Of a DNA stretch of 13,663 nt, positions 5,987 through 12,688 are shown in pieces. The DNA lies in NCBI GenBank assembly GCA_014189685.1, contig DVAB01000050.1, positions 1-13,663 of the forward strand. The letters run 5' to 3'. The DNA is from Candidatus Naiadarchaeum limnaeum. Its GTDB lineage: Archaea; Undinarchaeota; Undinarchaeia; Undinarchaeales; Naiadarchaeaceae. A program made the position numbers and the translations under genes. The stretch's first letter is position 1; the number at the start of each line of letters is the position of its first letter. The notes under the pieces were generated by a model. The model was not told the DNA's origin and did not search any database. It saw only the letters and a list, made by a program, of their open reading frames with translations.

Positions 5987-7063
5987 ATGGCGGCCCATCT
6001 AGCTATTTGTCCCATAGGCGTTTTTGCCTGTGATGAGACTGGAAAATTAGTTGATAAGGAACTTTTTGAAAGGAATAGTGAGCATGTTGCGCGCAAATTT
6101 TTGCAATTAAAGAACGGAAAAATTATTCCTGAACTGAAAATTCTTTATGAGCGAGTCAGTAAAAAATATAATGAACTTACTTTAGAGCATCAAAACAATT
6201 TTGATTTAGAAATTCAAACAGAAGTTCCGAATTTATGCGGAAAGGTTTTGCGGCAGCAAATAAGAGATTTGGCTTCTGAGTTTGGCTTCCATCCAATAGA
6301 GCATTTTGTTTATAATTTGGGAATTGCGCTAACAGAAGAAACTCTGCAAATTGAACTTTCACGGCCGGATAAAAGAATAATTCAAGTTATTGGCGCGCTT
6401 GAGGAACTGGACGAAACTACAAATGTTCTTTCAGAGCGTTTGCGAGAGTGGTACTTAATTTTCCACCCAGAGCTAATTAAGCAGATAGACAAGCACGAAA
6501 CTTTTGCGCGCTTAATTGCAAAGGGTAAAGTAGATAAAAAAGACTCGATTGGAGGAAATTTTAATGATTCTGATTTAAACACCTTGAAATTTTTTGCACA
6601 AAGTGTTTCAGAATCTTTTTCACTGCGTGAAGTTTTGGAAAATTATTTAGATAATTTAATGAAAGAGCATTTTCCAAACTTAAAAGCAGTTGCAACTTCG
6701 CAGATTGGGGCAAAATTAATTGCAATTGCAGGCGATTCAACAAGACTGGCAAGAATGCCTTCTTCAACAATTCAGGTTTTGGGTGCGGAAAAATCCTTGT
6801 TCAGGCACTTGACAACGGGCTCAAAGCCGCCGAAGTATGGGGTTATTTTGAAACATACATTTTTGCAGAGCGCACCCCAAAGGCTGCGCGGAAAAATCGC
6901 GCGCTCGCTTGCAGCAAAGATTTCCCTTGCGATTAAGACTGATCTTTACTCAAAGGAGTTTGTCGGTGATAAATTAAGAAAAGATTTGGAGCAGAAAATT
7001 GCAACGATAAAAGGCGGTGGAAAAAAATCCTCTAGCGAGGCTTTTTCCCGAGGTGAAAAATGA
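5987..7063 (+). CDS. nop5: Nop5 (Nop56/58-like) C/D-box RNP core protein
   Basis: Scaffold of the archaeal C/D-box RNP. It binds L7Ae-bound guide RNA through its NOP domain and holds fibrillarin through its N-terminal domain for 2'-O-methylation of rRNA. The 358 residues show the fibrillarin-binding domain up to about 115, a helical coiled-coil region at about 125-235 with LREWYLIFHPEL at 152-163, and the NOP signature region at about 240-321. That region includes GAKLIAIAGDSTRLARMP, GAEKSLFRHL at 266-275 and PPKYGVILKH at 281-290. The final 15 residues are Lys/Ser-rich, as is common in Nop5 tails. The stop overlaps the fibrillarin start as ATGA. A hairpin-forming stretch covers the last codons. 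Confidence 0.95.
   Translation: MAAHLAICPIGVFACDETGKLVDKELFERNSEHVARKFLQLKNGKIIPELKILYERVSKKYNELTLEHQNNFDLEIQTEVPNLCGKVLRQQIRDLASEFGFHPIEHFVYNLGIALTEETLQIELSRPDKRIIQVIGALEELDETTNVLSERLREWYLIFHPELIKQIDKHETFARLIAKGKVDKKDSIGGNFNDSDLNTLKFFAQSVSESFSLREVLENYLDNLMKEHFPNLKAVATSQIGAKLIAIAGDSTRLARMPSSTIQVLGAEKSLFRHLTTGSKPPKYGVILKHTFLQSAPQRLRGKIARSLAAKISLAIKTDLYSKEFVGDKLRKDLEQKIATIKGGGKKSSSEAFSRGEK
7023..7046 (+). other. Hairpin with U-run at the end of nop5, upstream of the flpA ribosome binding site
   Basis: CCTC (7029-7032) pairs with GAGG (7037-7040) around a TAGC loop. The stem extends through A5 (7023-7027) and T5 (7042-7046) with one mismatch. A second GAGG at 7050-7053 is part of the flpA Shine-Dalgarno site and could pair with the same CCTC. 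The hairpin resembles a bacterial terminator but lies inside coding sequence. Confidence 0.35.
7050..7055 (+). promoter_or_regulatory. Shine-Dalgarno site for flpA
   Basis: GAGGTG lies four bases before the flpA ATG at 7060, within the last codons of nop5. It supports that start and translation of flpA from the nop5 message. Confidence 0.55.
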
Positions 7064-7719
7064 GCAAGGAAATAAGATTTTTCAATGTCCAGCAATTCGG
7101 CCGCGACTTTGGGACTCTGAATCTTAACCCTGGGAAAAAAGTTTACGGCGAGCGCCTAATCCAGCACGCTGGGAAAGAATATCGAACCTGGGATATTTAC
7201 CGAAGTAAAATTGCTGCTGCGATAGAACAAGGATTGCAAAATTTTCCGTTTAAAGCAAACACAAAAATTCTCTATCTCGGCGCTGGAAATGGGACAACAG
7301 TTTCGCATTTTTCAGATGTTTGCGACCAAGGGCAAATTTTCGCAGTTGAATTCTCAGCCCGCGCAGTTGTAGATTTGTTCATGCTTGCAAAACAGCGCGA
7401 AAACATAATTCCACTTTTAAATGATGCAAATAAACCACAGGATTACTTAGCCATTGTTCCAGAGGTTGATGTGATTTATCAGGATATTGCCCAGCGCAGC
7501 CAGGTTGATATTTTAAATAAAAACGCAGATATTTTTTTAAAAGATAAAGGATACATTTTTTTAATGGTCAAAGCGCGTTCAATAGACGTTTCCATGGATC
7601 CAAAAAATGTTTTTAAAGTTGTTTATGCGCAATTGCAAAATAAGTATAAAATTTTGGAGCAGCTTCGCTTAGATCCATATGAGAAAGATCATATGTGCAT
7701 AGTAGCGCAAAAGGTTTAG
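7060..7719 (+). CDS. flpA: Fibrillarin-like rRNA/tRNA 2'-O-methyltransferase
   Basis: The S-adenosylmethionine-dependent catalytic subunit of the C/D-box RNP, methylating ribose 2'-OH at guide-selected sites. The 219 residues have the small N-terminal domain with VYGERL at 28-33 and YRTWDIYRSKIAAAI at 41-55. The Rossmann-like methyltransferase domain follows, with the SAM motif YLGAGNGTTVSHFSD at 72-86, acidic E97 in AVEFSAR, D137 and QDIAQRSQ at 141-148, and the MVKARS strand with K171. All match the archaeal fibrillarin family and its usual length. It is translationally coupled to nop5 by the ATGA overlap. Its TAG stop overlaps the TAA stop of the convergent orphan gene. No divergence from the family is obvious. 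Confidence 0.96.
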   Translation: MSKEIRFFNVQQFGRDFGTLNLNPGKKVYGERLIQHAGKEYRTWDIYRSKIAAAIEQGLQNFPFKANTKILYLGAGNGTTVSHFSDVCDQGQIFAVEFSARAVVDLFMLAKQRENIIPLLNDANKPQDYLAIVPEVDVIYQDIAQRSQVDILNKNADIFLKDKGYIFLMVKARSIDVSMDPKNVFKVVYAQLQNKYKILEQLRLDPYEKDHMCIVAQKV

Positions 7720-8555
7720 GCTTCAAGAAGTTGCTGATTTATAATTCTTCCCACTGGTGTTACGCTAAAGCGGTTCCATCTTCGGCGAAGGGTCTCACCC
7801 ATTTTTTGATCTATTGTTCCTACTCTTTGTAGTTCCAAATTAACGCGCGGCGGAATAATACAAATGTCTCTTCTAATGCATAAATCCATAATTACTTTTC
7901 TTAATTTCTTTGCATTATTAGGAAAGTGATAAAATACTAATCCAAAATTTTTATCTAAGCAGTAAAATACTGAAGAAATTTCTTTCCCTAGTGTTAGAAT
8001 AAGTTTTTGATAAAATAGTATATGTGCTCGCATACTGTGATCTCGGATCTTGTAGATATCAATTTCTTTGATATGCTCTTTGTAGATCTCCTCTATCATA
8101 GTTCGCCAAAAATCCTTCATTCTTTCCACTGTCTTTCTGCTATCAATAAGTACATGTGCTTTCCCCAGGAGTCTAGTAAATTCCTGAGGACTCAGTTGTG
8201 GAAATTCACGTAATACTATTCGTGGGTAAACTAACCCGCGGTTCCAAAATGTGGGAAAATAAAGTGCAGGAGTTATAGCATTTGCTTCCCACTTTTTATC
8301 ATCTAGTCTCAATGCGTATGTAAGAATACCATTTTTAGCAAATGCACAGTTGTTTCCATCTTCGCTCCATACTACTGGAAAACGGATTACGTGTCTGCGC
8401 GGTGGCCATGCGTATGTTTCTAAAAGTAAAAGTGGCTGATTCTGATAGTTCTCTTCAATGTACTCCTTTATATTTTCATCATTTTTCCCAATGATATAGA
8501 ATCTTGAATATGTCCCATAATATGGTTCTACATTTGTCTCAATTACTCTGCTCAT
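7716..8555 (-). CDS. Hypothetical protein, 279 residues, no recognised family
   Basis: I do not recognise this protein. It has no signal peptide and no membrane segment, is rich in aromatic residues (for example YYGTYSRFY at 12-20), and has many Arg/Lys residues, ending in a basic stretch LRRRWNRFSV near 256-265. The first half looks beta-rich. The middle, about 110-190, looks helical with alternating acidic and basic residues (EEIYKEHIKEIDIYKIRD). No catalytic signature can be named. The ORF is intact with a normal ATG start, and the AT-rich box about 26 bases upstream predicts a leaderless mRNA, so it appears functional. It sits between well-conserved genes, convergent with flpA (4-base overlap) and divergent from an HTH regulator. 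A lineage-specific or acquired gene is possible; a nucleic-acid-related role would be speculation. Confidence 0.7.
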   Translation of the reverse strand: MSRVIETNVEPYYGTYSRFYIIGKNDENIKEYIEENYQNQPLLLLETYAWPPRRHVIRFPVVWSEDGNNCAFAKNGILTYALRLDDKKWEANAITPALYFPTFWNRGLVYPRIVLREFPQLSPQEFTRLLGKAHVLIDSRKTVERMKDFWRTMIEEIYKEHIKEIDIYKIRDHSMRAHILFYQKLILTLGKEISSVFYCLDKNFGLVFYHFPNNAKKLRKVIMDLCIRRDICIIPPRVNLELQRVGTIDQKMGETLRRRWNRFSVTPVGRIINQQLLEA

Positions 8556-8562
8556 CTCAATA

Positions 8563-8587
8563 GTTATATATCTCTTGATTTAAATTA
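8563..8587. promoter_or_regulatory. Divergent promoter region with two TATA-like boxes
   Basis: The 53-base gap between the orphan gene and the HTH gene holds TTATATA at 8564-8570 and the palindrome ATTTAAAT at 8578-8585. The palindrome is centred 26.5 bases from the minus-strand start and 27.5 bases from the plus-strand start, so it could serve both directions. Alternatively TTATATA drives the plus gene from about 8594, giving a short leader that includes the GGGAG at 8598-8602. Confidence 0.45.
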
Positions 8588-8608
8588 ACTTTCTGGTGGG
8601 AGAAAGGA

Positions 8609-9532
8609 ATGTTACGCGAAGAATTACTGCAAAAAACAGTTTCAGCTTTGCAGGAAGCAGGCTTTGAAACAGCGCAGCAAATTTCTCCGAGCTGCTTTGA
8701 TATTCTTGCGCGCCGCGCGGATAAGATTTTGCTTGTAAAAGTTCTAACAAATGTTGATTCATTTTACGAGGAGCAGGCCGCAGATTTGAAAAGAGTTGGT
8801 GATGTCTTGGGAGCAACTGCTCTCCTAGTCGGTGTTTTTGTAAAAAGCGAATACATGCGACCAAAAACAATTTATGAGCGCTATGGAATTATGGCCATAA
8901 ATTTTGAAACATTTGAGGAATCTATCTTAGAGAAAAAGTTGCCAGTTGTTTATGCAAAAAAGGGCGGATTTTACGCAAATATAAATCCTGAATTTCTAAA
9001 ACAAATCCGCGAAAGAAATAAATTATCAGTTGGCGCGCTTGCGCGCGAGGCAGGAATAAGCAAAAAATCCCTGCAGAATTATGAGCGCGGCCAGGGAGCG
9101 GAGATTGGAAATATTTTAAGATTGCAGCAAGCGCTCGGGGACCTTGAGTTAAATACAATTAATATATTTCAGCACACTATTGCATCTGCTATTCAAGAAC
9201 AAAAACAAACAGGTATTGAGAACGCAGTTTCAAAAAGGCTGGGCAGAATTGGCTTTAAAACCGCAACAGTTCAGCGCGCATCTTTTAGAATAATTGGAAA
9301 GCACAGGGAAGATATTTTGCTCACAGGATTGAGAAAGCAGCCTTTAGAAAAGAAAGCTCATGATATACACGATACTGCAGAAGCTCTTGGCCAGCACGGA
9401 ATGTTTGTTTTTGAACACGCAAGAAAAAAGGTTGTTGCAGGAGTTCCTATTCTGGAGAAAGAAGAACTTGAGCATGTTGTTAGCTCAAGAGAACTACTGA
9501 AATTGTTAAAGGAATTAACCGAGGAGCATTAG
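8609..9532 (+). CDS. Archaeal HTH-type transcriptional regulator (COG1395-like)
   Basis: A putative DNA-binding regulator of a family found mainly in archaea; its target is unknown. The 307 residues have three parts. An N-terminal alpha/beta domain (about 1-115) looks like a restriction-endonuclease-type fold, with FDILARRADKILLVKV at 30-45. An XRE/Cro-type helix-turn-helix spans about 127-180, with ALAREAGISKKSLQNYERG at 143-161 as turn and recognition helix. The C-terminal domain (about 205-280) resembles the N-terminal one. The start is ATG 8609, supported by GGGAG six bases upstream. It is divergent from the orphan protein and precedes the thermosome gene by 79 bases, so control of either neighbour is possible but unproven. 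Length and order agree with the HAMAP 'putative HTH-type transcriptional regulatory protein' family. Confidence 0.85.
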   Translation: MLREELLQKTVSALQEAGFETAQQISPSCFDILARRADKILLVKVLTNVDSFYEEQAADLKRVGDVLGATALLVGVFVKSEYMRPKTIYERYGIMAINFETFEESILEKKLPVVYAKKGGFYANINPEFLKQIRERNKLSVGALAREAGISKKSLQNYERGQGAEIGNILRLQQALGDLELNTINIFQHTIASAIQEQKQTGIENAVSKRLGRIGFKTATVQRASFRIIGKHREDILLTGLRKQPLEKKAHDIHDTAEALGQHGMFVFEHARKKVVAGVPILEKEELEHVVSSRELLKLLKELTEEH

Positions 9533-9559
9533 ATGAGACAAAGCCCTAAATAGTAAACC

Positions 9560-9566
9560 TTATATA
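9560..9566 (+). promoter_or_regulatory. Candidate TATA box for the thermosome gene
   Basis: TTATATA in the 79-base gap predicts transcription from about 9589, giving a leader of about 23 bases that contains the GGAGGT site. A second AT-rich stretch at 9580-9590 is closer to the start and could act instead. Confidence 0.45.
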
Positions 9567-9596
9567 GTACCTCTAGCAGATTAAATTATACTTTTC

Positions 9597-9602
9597 GGAG
9601 GT
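9597..9602 (+). promoter_or_regulatory. Strong Shine-Dalgarno site for the thermosome gene
   Basis: GGAGGT lies nine bases before ATG 9612 and is the strongest ribosome binding site in the window, fitting a highly expressed chaperonin. A second site, GGTGGAG at 9624-9630, precedes the in-frame ATG at 9639. Confidence 0.6.
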
Positions 9603-9611
9603 ATCACTAAT

Positions 9612-11294
9612 ATGGTAAACTATGGTGGAGACGCAAGAATGGCACAATTAGGTGGACAACCAATTTTAATTCTATCTGAGGGTTCAAGGAGAACTGTTGG
9701 CAGAGATGCTCAAAGAATGAATATTACAGCTGGGCGCGTAGTTGCTGAAGCTGTTAGAACAACTCTAGGCCCAAAAGGAATGGACAAGATGCTTGTTGAT
9801 AATCTTGGAGATGTTGTTATCACAAATGATGGCGCTACAATTTTAGGCGAGATGGACATTCAACATCCAGCTGCAAAAATGCTTGTTGAAGTTTCTAAAG
9901 CTCAAGAGGACGAAGTTGGAGATGGAACAACAACAGCTGTTGTGATTGCTGGAGAATTATTGAAAAGAGCCGAGGATCTTTTAGATCAAGACATACACCC
10001 AACTGTTATTGTGCGCGGATACAAACTTGGAAACGAGAAAGCACAGGAAGTTTTGGGGAAAATAGGGGAGAATATTTCTTCAGAAGACAGGAAAAGTTTA
10101 GAAAATATTGCAATAACTGCAATGACTGGAAAATCTGCTGAACGAGCAAGCGAGCCGCTTGCAAAGTTAGCTGTAGACGCTGTTCTTAGAGTTGCTGACA
10201 AGGTGGATGGAAAACTAAAAATTGATAAAGATAATGTTAAAGTTGAGAAAAAGCAGGGCGGTTCAATAGCCGATTCTGAACTTATTTTAGGAGTTATAAT
10301 CGACAAAGAGCGAGTGCATTCAGGAATGGCAGAGCATGTAAAGAATGCAAAGGTTGCTCTTTTGGATGCAGCAATTGAAATAAAGGAAACAGAAACAGAT
10401 GCTGAGATTCAAATCACGGATCCTTCAAAATTAAAAGACTTTTTAGATCAGGAAGAGAAAATGCTAAAGGACATGGTTGAGAAAGTAAAGAAAAGCGGAG
10501 CAAATGTTCTTTTCTGCCAGAAAGGAATTGATGATGTTGCACAGCACTATTTGGCAAAAGCAGGAATTTTTGCAGTTCGCAGAGCAAAGAAGTCAGATAT
10601 GGAGAAATTAGCTCGCGCAACTGGCGGAAGAGTTGTTTCAAGCCTTGAGGATTTATCAGAGAAAGATCTTGGCCATGCTGGCAATGTTGAGGAAAAGAAA
10701 ATTGCCGGAGAGAAAATGGTTTTTGTAACAGACTGCAAAAATCCAAAAGCAGTTTCAATTTTAATTCGCGGCGGAACAGATCATGTTGTTGATGAAGTTA
10801 ATCGCGCATTGGATGATGCAATTGGCGGAGTCACAGCAGCACTTGAGGTTGGAAAAATAGTTGGAGGCGGAGGCTCTGTAGAGATGGAAGTTGCAAAACA
10901 CGTCAAAGATTATGCACAGCAAGTAGGTGGAAGGGAGCAATTGGCTTTAAATGCTTTTGCAGAGGCAATAGAAAGTATTCCTCGCGCTCTTGCAGAGAAT
11001 GCAGGACTTGACCCAATAGATGTATTAGTTAATTTGCGCTCTGTCCATGAAAAATCTGGAAACAAATGGATGGGTATTGATGTCTTTGACGGAAAAACAA
11101 AGAACATGTTTGATCTTGGAGTTATAGAGCCTTTAAAAATTAAGACACAGGCAATAAAATCTGCAAGCGAAGCCGCAGAAATGATTTTGCGCATAGATGA
11201 TGTGATTTCTGCAAAATCAGGCGGTGGAGGCGGAGCACCAGGTGGTATGCCTGGTGGAATGCCTGGTGGAGAAGAGGGCGGAGAATACGAATAA
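9612..11294 (+). CDS. ths: Thermosome subunit (group II chaperonin)
   Basis: ATP-driven double-ring chaperonin subunit that folds cytosolic proteins, related to eukaryotic CCT/TRiC. The 560 residues contain the expected equatorial motifs [21 protein letters not shown] and GDGTTTAVV in the N-terminal quarter, the central apical domain, and [13 protein letters not shown] with the C-terminal equatorial segment. The tail is Gly/Met-rich with three PGGM/PGGE units before GGEYE, a typical thermosome ending. The N-terminus is nine residues longer than the common [12 protein letters not shown] start. ATG 9612 has the better ribosome binding site (GGAGGT) and fits the family's tolerance for N-terminal extensions, but ATG 9639 has its own GGTGGAG and restores the canonical N-terminus. 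It is monocistronic on this evidence, with promoters on both sides. Confidence 0.97.
   Translation: MVNYGGDARMAQLGGQPILILSEGSRRTVGRDAQRMNITAGRVVAEAVRTTLGPKGMDKMLVDNLGDVVITNDGATILGEMDIQHPAAKMLVEVSKAQEDEVGDGTTTAVVIAGELLKRAEDLLDQDIHPTVIVRGYKLGNEKAQEVLGKIGENISSEDRKSLENIAITAMTGKSAERASEPLAKLAVDAVLRVADKVDGKLKIDKDNVKVEKKQGGSIADSELILGVIIDKERVHSGMAEHVKNAKVALLDAAIEIKETETDAEIQITDPSKLKDFLDQEEKMLKDMVEKVKKSGANVLFCQKGIDDVAQHYLAKAGIFAVRRAKKSDMEKLARATGGRVVSSLEDLSEKDLGHAGNVEEKKIAGEKMVFVTDCKNPKAVSILIRGGTDHVVDEVNRALDDAIGGVTAALEVGKIVGGGGSVEMEVAKHVKDYAQQVGGREQLALNAFAEAIESIPRALAENAGLDPIDVLVNLRSVHEKSGNKWMGIDVFDGKTKNMFDLGVIEPLKIKTQAIKSASEAAEMILRIDDVISAKSGGGGGAPGGMPGGMPGGEEGGEYE
11238..11273 (+). repeat. Three 12-base tandem units encoding [12 protein letters not shown]
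   Basis: In-frame units of the form CC-A/T-GGTGG-A/T-ATG (the last ends GAGAA) at the end of the thermosome gene. Gly-Gly-Met tails are known in chaperonins and vary in copy number. Confidence 0.7.
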
Positions 11295-11308
11295 ATCCAT
11301 ACCTCACA

Positions 11309-11320
11309 ATATTTAAATAC
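11309..11320 (+). promoter_or_regulatory. Candidate TATA box for the coiled-coil/pilin operon
   Basis: AATATTTAAATAC is centred about 28 bases before ATG 11343, predicting a leaderless or near-leaderless mRNA. It closely matches the box before GGGPS. It also argues against the TTG at 11340 as the start. Confidence 0.5.
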
Positions 11321-11342
11321 GTTTTAGAGCTAACTCAGCTTG

Positions 11343-11951
11343 ATGGCTTTAAAAAAGCAAGGTGAAAGCGAAGAGCTTTATGAGATTGTTCCAACAGAGT
11401 CCTACTCAGATATTTCTGCTAAGAGCGAACAGCTTGAAAAAGAGATCGAGGAGATAAAAACTGCACTAAAAGGCGCGGTTGGATTGGCAAAAGTTGAGGC
11501 AGGCGCGCAAACACTTATAACCCAAATGTTGGATATGGTCAAGACTTCGCAAAAATTAGTTGAACAAGTTGCAACTTCTAACCAACAATTGGCACAAAAA
11601 GTTCAGGAGGCTCTTGATAGGATGAATGAAACAAACGCGGCCCTCTCTGAAAAATTAGGAACTATTCTTGATACATTTATGCAAGCTACAGAAGCAATGG
11701 AAGGGGAGCCAGAGGAAACTGAAAAAATGGCAAAAGAACTCAACGATTCTATAAATTCACTCATTCAACAAAACGCTCGGATACTTGCTACTTTAGAATC
11801 TATAGAAAAGAACTTAAGGCGTACTGCAATAAGGTCACCTGTAGTTCCTGCTAGAGCACCAGCAAGGCCAGTAGCAAGGCGCGCTCCTATGGAAGAAGGA
11901 GTTGAGCCAGGATTCGAGGAGGAGCTTCCACCACCGCCATTTCCACCTTAA
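11343..11951 (+). CDS. Coiled-coil protein with Pro/Arg-rich tail, first gene of a pilin operon
   Basis: Function unknown. The 202 residues have a short polar N-terminus, then a long heptad-rich helical region from about 25 to 160 (for example KSEQLEKEIEEIKTALKG at 27-44 and ESIEKNLRR at 152-160) that should form coiled coils. A disordered tail follows, rich in Pro, Ala and Arg (165-183), ending in an acidic patch and PPPPFPP at 196-202. There is no membrane segment or signal peptide, so it should be cytoplasmic. A TTG three bases upstream is less likely than ATG 11343. The next gene starts two bases after its stop, and the first pilin overlaps that one, so the three genes form one operon. 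A scaffold or regulator of pilus assembly is inferred from context only. Confidence 0.75.
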   Translation: MALKKQGESEELYEIVPTESYSDISAKSEQLEKEIEEIKTALKGAVGLAKVEAGAQTLITQMLDMVKTSQKLVEQVATSNQQLAQKVQEALDRMNETNAALSEKLGTILDTFMQATEAMEGEPEETEKMAKELNDSINSLIQQNARILATLESIEKNLRRTAIRSPVVPARAPARPVARRAPMEEGVEPGFEEELPPPPFPP

Positions 11952-11953
11952 AA

Positions 11954-12160
11954 ATGACCACAAGAACTGAAAGAAAAATTGTTATTCAGGCCGCAATTGT
12001 TCTAGCATTTGTATTCAGTTTAGTAGTCGCTTATATTGCGTGGCAGACTGGGTCGCTTTTAATGGGGCTGATATTTTTAACTGCACTCCAAATTATTGTT
12101 CTTTTAGCAATTCTTTTTGTTTTGGAGAGTTTGCTTGAAATAACTGAAACAAGACTATGA
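11954..12160 (+). CDS. Two-transmembrane mini-protein of the pilin operon
   Basis: A 68-residue protein with no recognised family. It has a basic N-terminus (TTRTERK), two hydrophobic helices at about 9-29 and 34-57 separated by a short QTGS turn, and a short charged C-terminus (LEITETRL). The positive N-terminus suggests both ends face the cytoplasm. It starts two bases after the coiled-coil gene and its TGA overlaps the first pilin's ATG (ATGA at 12157-12160), so translation of the three is probably coupled. It could be a membrane anchor or small assembly factor linking the coiled-coil protein to pilin subunits. That is inference from position; it is too short for a standard platform protein such as TadC or ArlJ. 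Confidence 0.72.
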   Translation: MTTRTERKIVIQAAIVLAFVFSLVVAYIAWQTGSLLMGLIFLTALQIIVLLAILFVLESLLEITETRL

Positions 12161-12642
12161 TGCTCAATTTTGAAGCACGCCACAGAAAAGGAGTTACTCC
12201 AATTATAGCTGTTATCCTCCTTTTAATGATGACAATTGCAATTGCAGGCTTGTCCTATGTTTTTATCCAGCGTTATCAGTCAAATCTACAATCAACAACA
12301 GAAAATGTTACTAAAAGATCTGAGCAAGCTTTTAAAGTAAATCTTAAAGTTGAAGGCTATAACACGACATGTGGCAATGCCTCAAGCTGGGTTTTAGTTC
12401 GCATTAATGTGAGAAATTCTGGCGCTGAACCTGCAAGAAATGTTCAGCTTTTTATTGATGATGCGTTAATTAATGGTTCATCAAATGCCACACTTGGTGC
12501 AGGAGTTTCAACATCTTACCTGCTTGCAAATGATTCCTGTTCAGCCTGGATAAACAAAACTAGGACAATTAAACTTACCTCAGATGAGCAAGAGGCGCAA
12601 AGGCTTTTCACTTTTTCTTGCTCATTCAATCAAAGTTGTTAA
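12157..12642 (+). CDS. Archaeal type IV pilin-like protein, copy 1
   Basis: A 161-residue protein with a class III (type IV pilin) signal: basic RHRKG at 8-12, then the hydrophobic helix from V13 (VTPIIAVILLLMMTIAIAG). Cleavage by an archaeal prepilin peptidase is expected after G12. This matches the archaeal Pilin_N/flagellin N-terminal domain. The exposed domain (about 58-161) is beta-rich and resembles CARDB-like sandwiches, with N-S-G-A-E-P-A-R-N-V at 87-96. Cysteines 72, 128, 155 and 161 could form two disulfides. N-glycosylation sequons occur at N50, 69, 74, 106, 110, 125, 133 and 158. ATG 12157 overlaps the upstream stop; a second ATG follows immediately. Archaellin is less likely given the short length and lack of archaellum genes here. 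It is paralogous to the next two genes. Confidence 0.88.
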   Translation: MMLNFEARHRKGVTPIIAVILLLMMTIAIAGLSYVFIQRYQSNLQSTTENVTKRSEQAFKVNLKVEGYNTTCGNASSWVLVRINVRNSGAEPARNVQLFIDDALINGSSNATLGAGVSTSYLLANDSCSAWINKTRTIKLTSDEQEAQRLFTFSCSFNQSC

Positions 12643-12655
12643 TGCTCCAGAAAAG

Positions 12656-12665
12656 AATTTAAAAA
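12656..12665 (+). promoter_or_regulatory. Candidate TATA box for pilin copy 2
   Basis: AATTTAAAAA in the 46-base gap is centred about 28 bases before ATG 12689, predicting a leaderless mRNA separate from the upstream operon. Confidence 0.4.
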
Positions 12666-12688
12666 GAAATGATATATTTGTCTCTGTT

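Noticed and set aside
9986-11194. Several antisense open frames opposite the thermosome gene
   Set aside because: They follow from the codon bias of the chaperonin gene, have no start signals and no recognisable products.
12584-12688. Upstream extension of pilin copy 2 (alternative start at 12584)
   Set aside because: It overlaps the end of copy 1 in another frame and would put 35 unrelated residues before a class III signal peptide; ATG 12689 has a well-placed TATA box and a normal signal.
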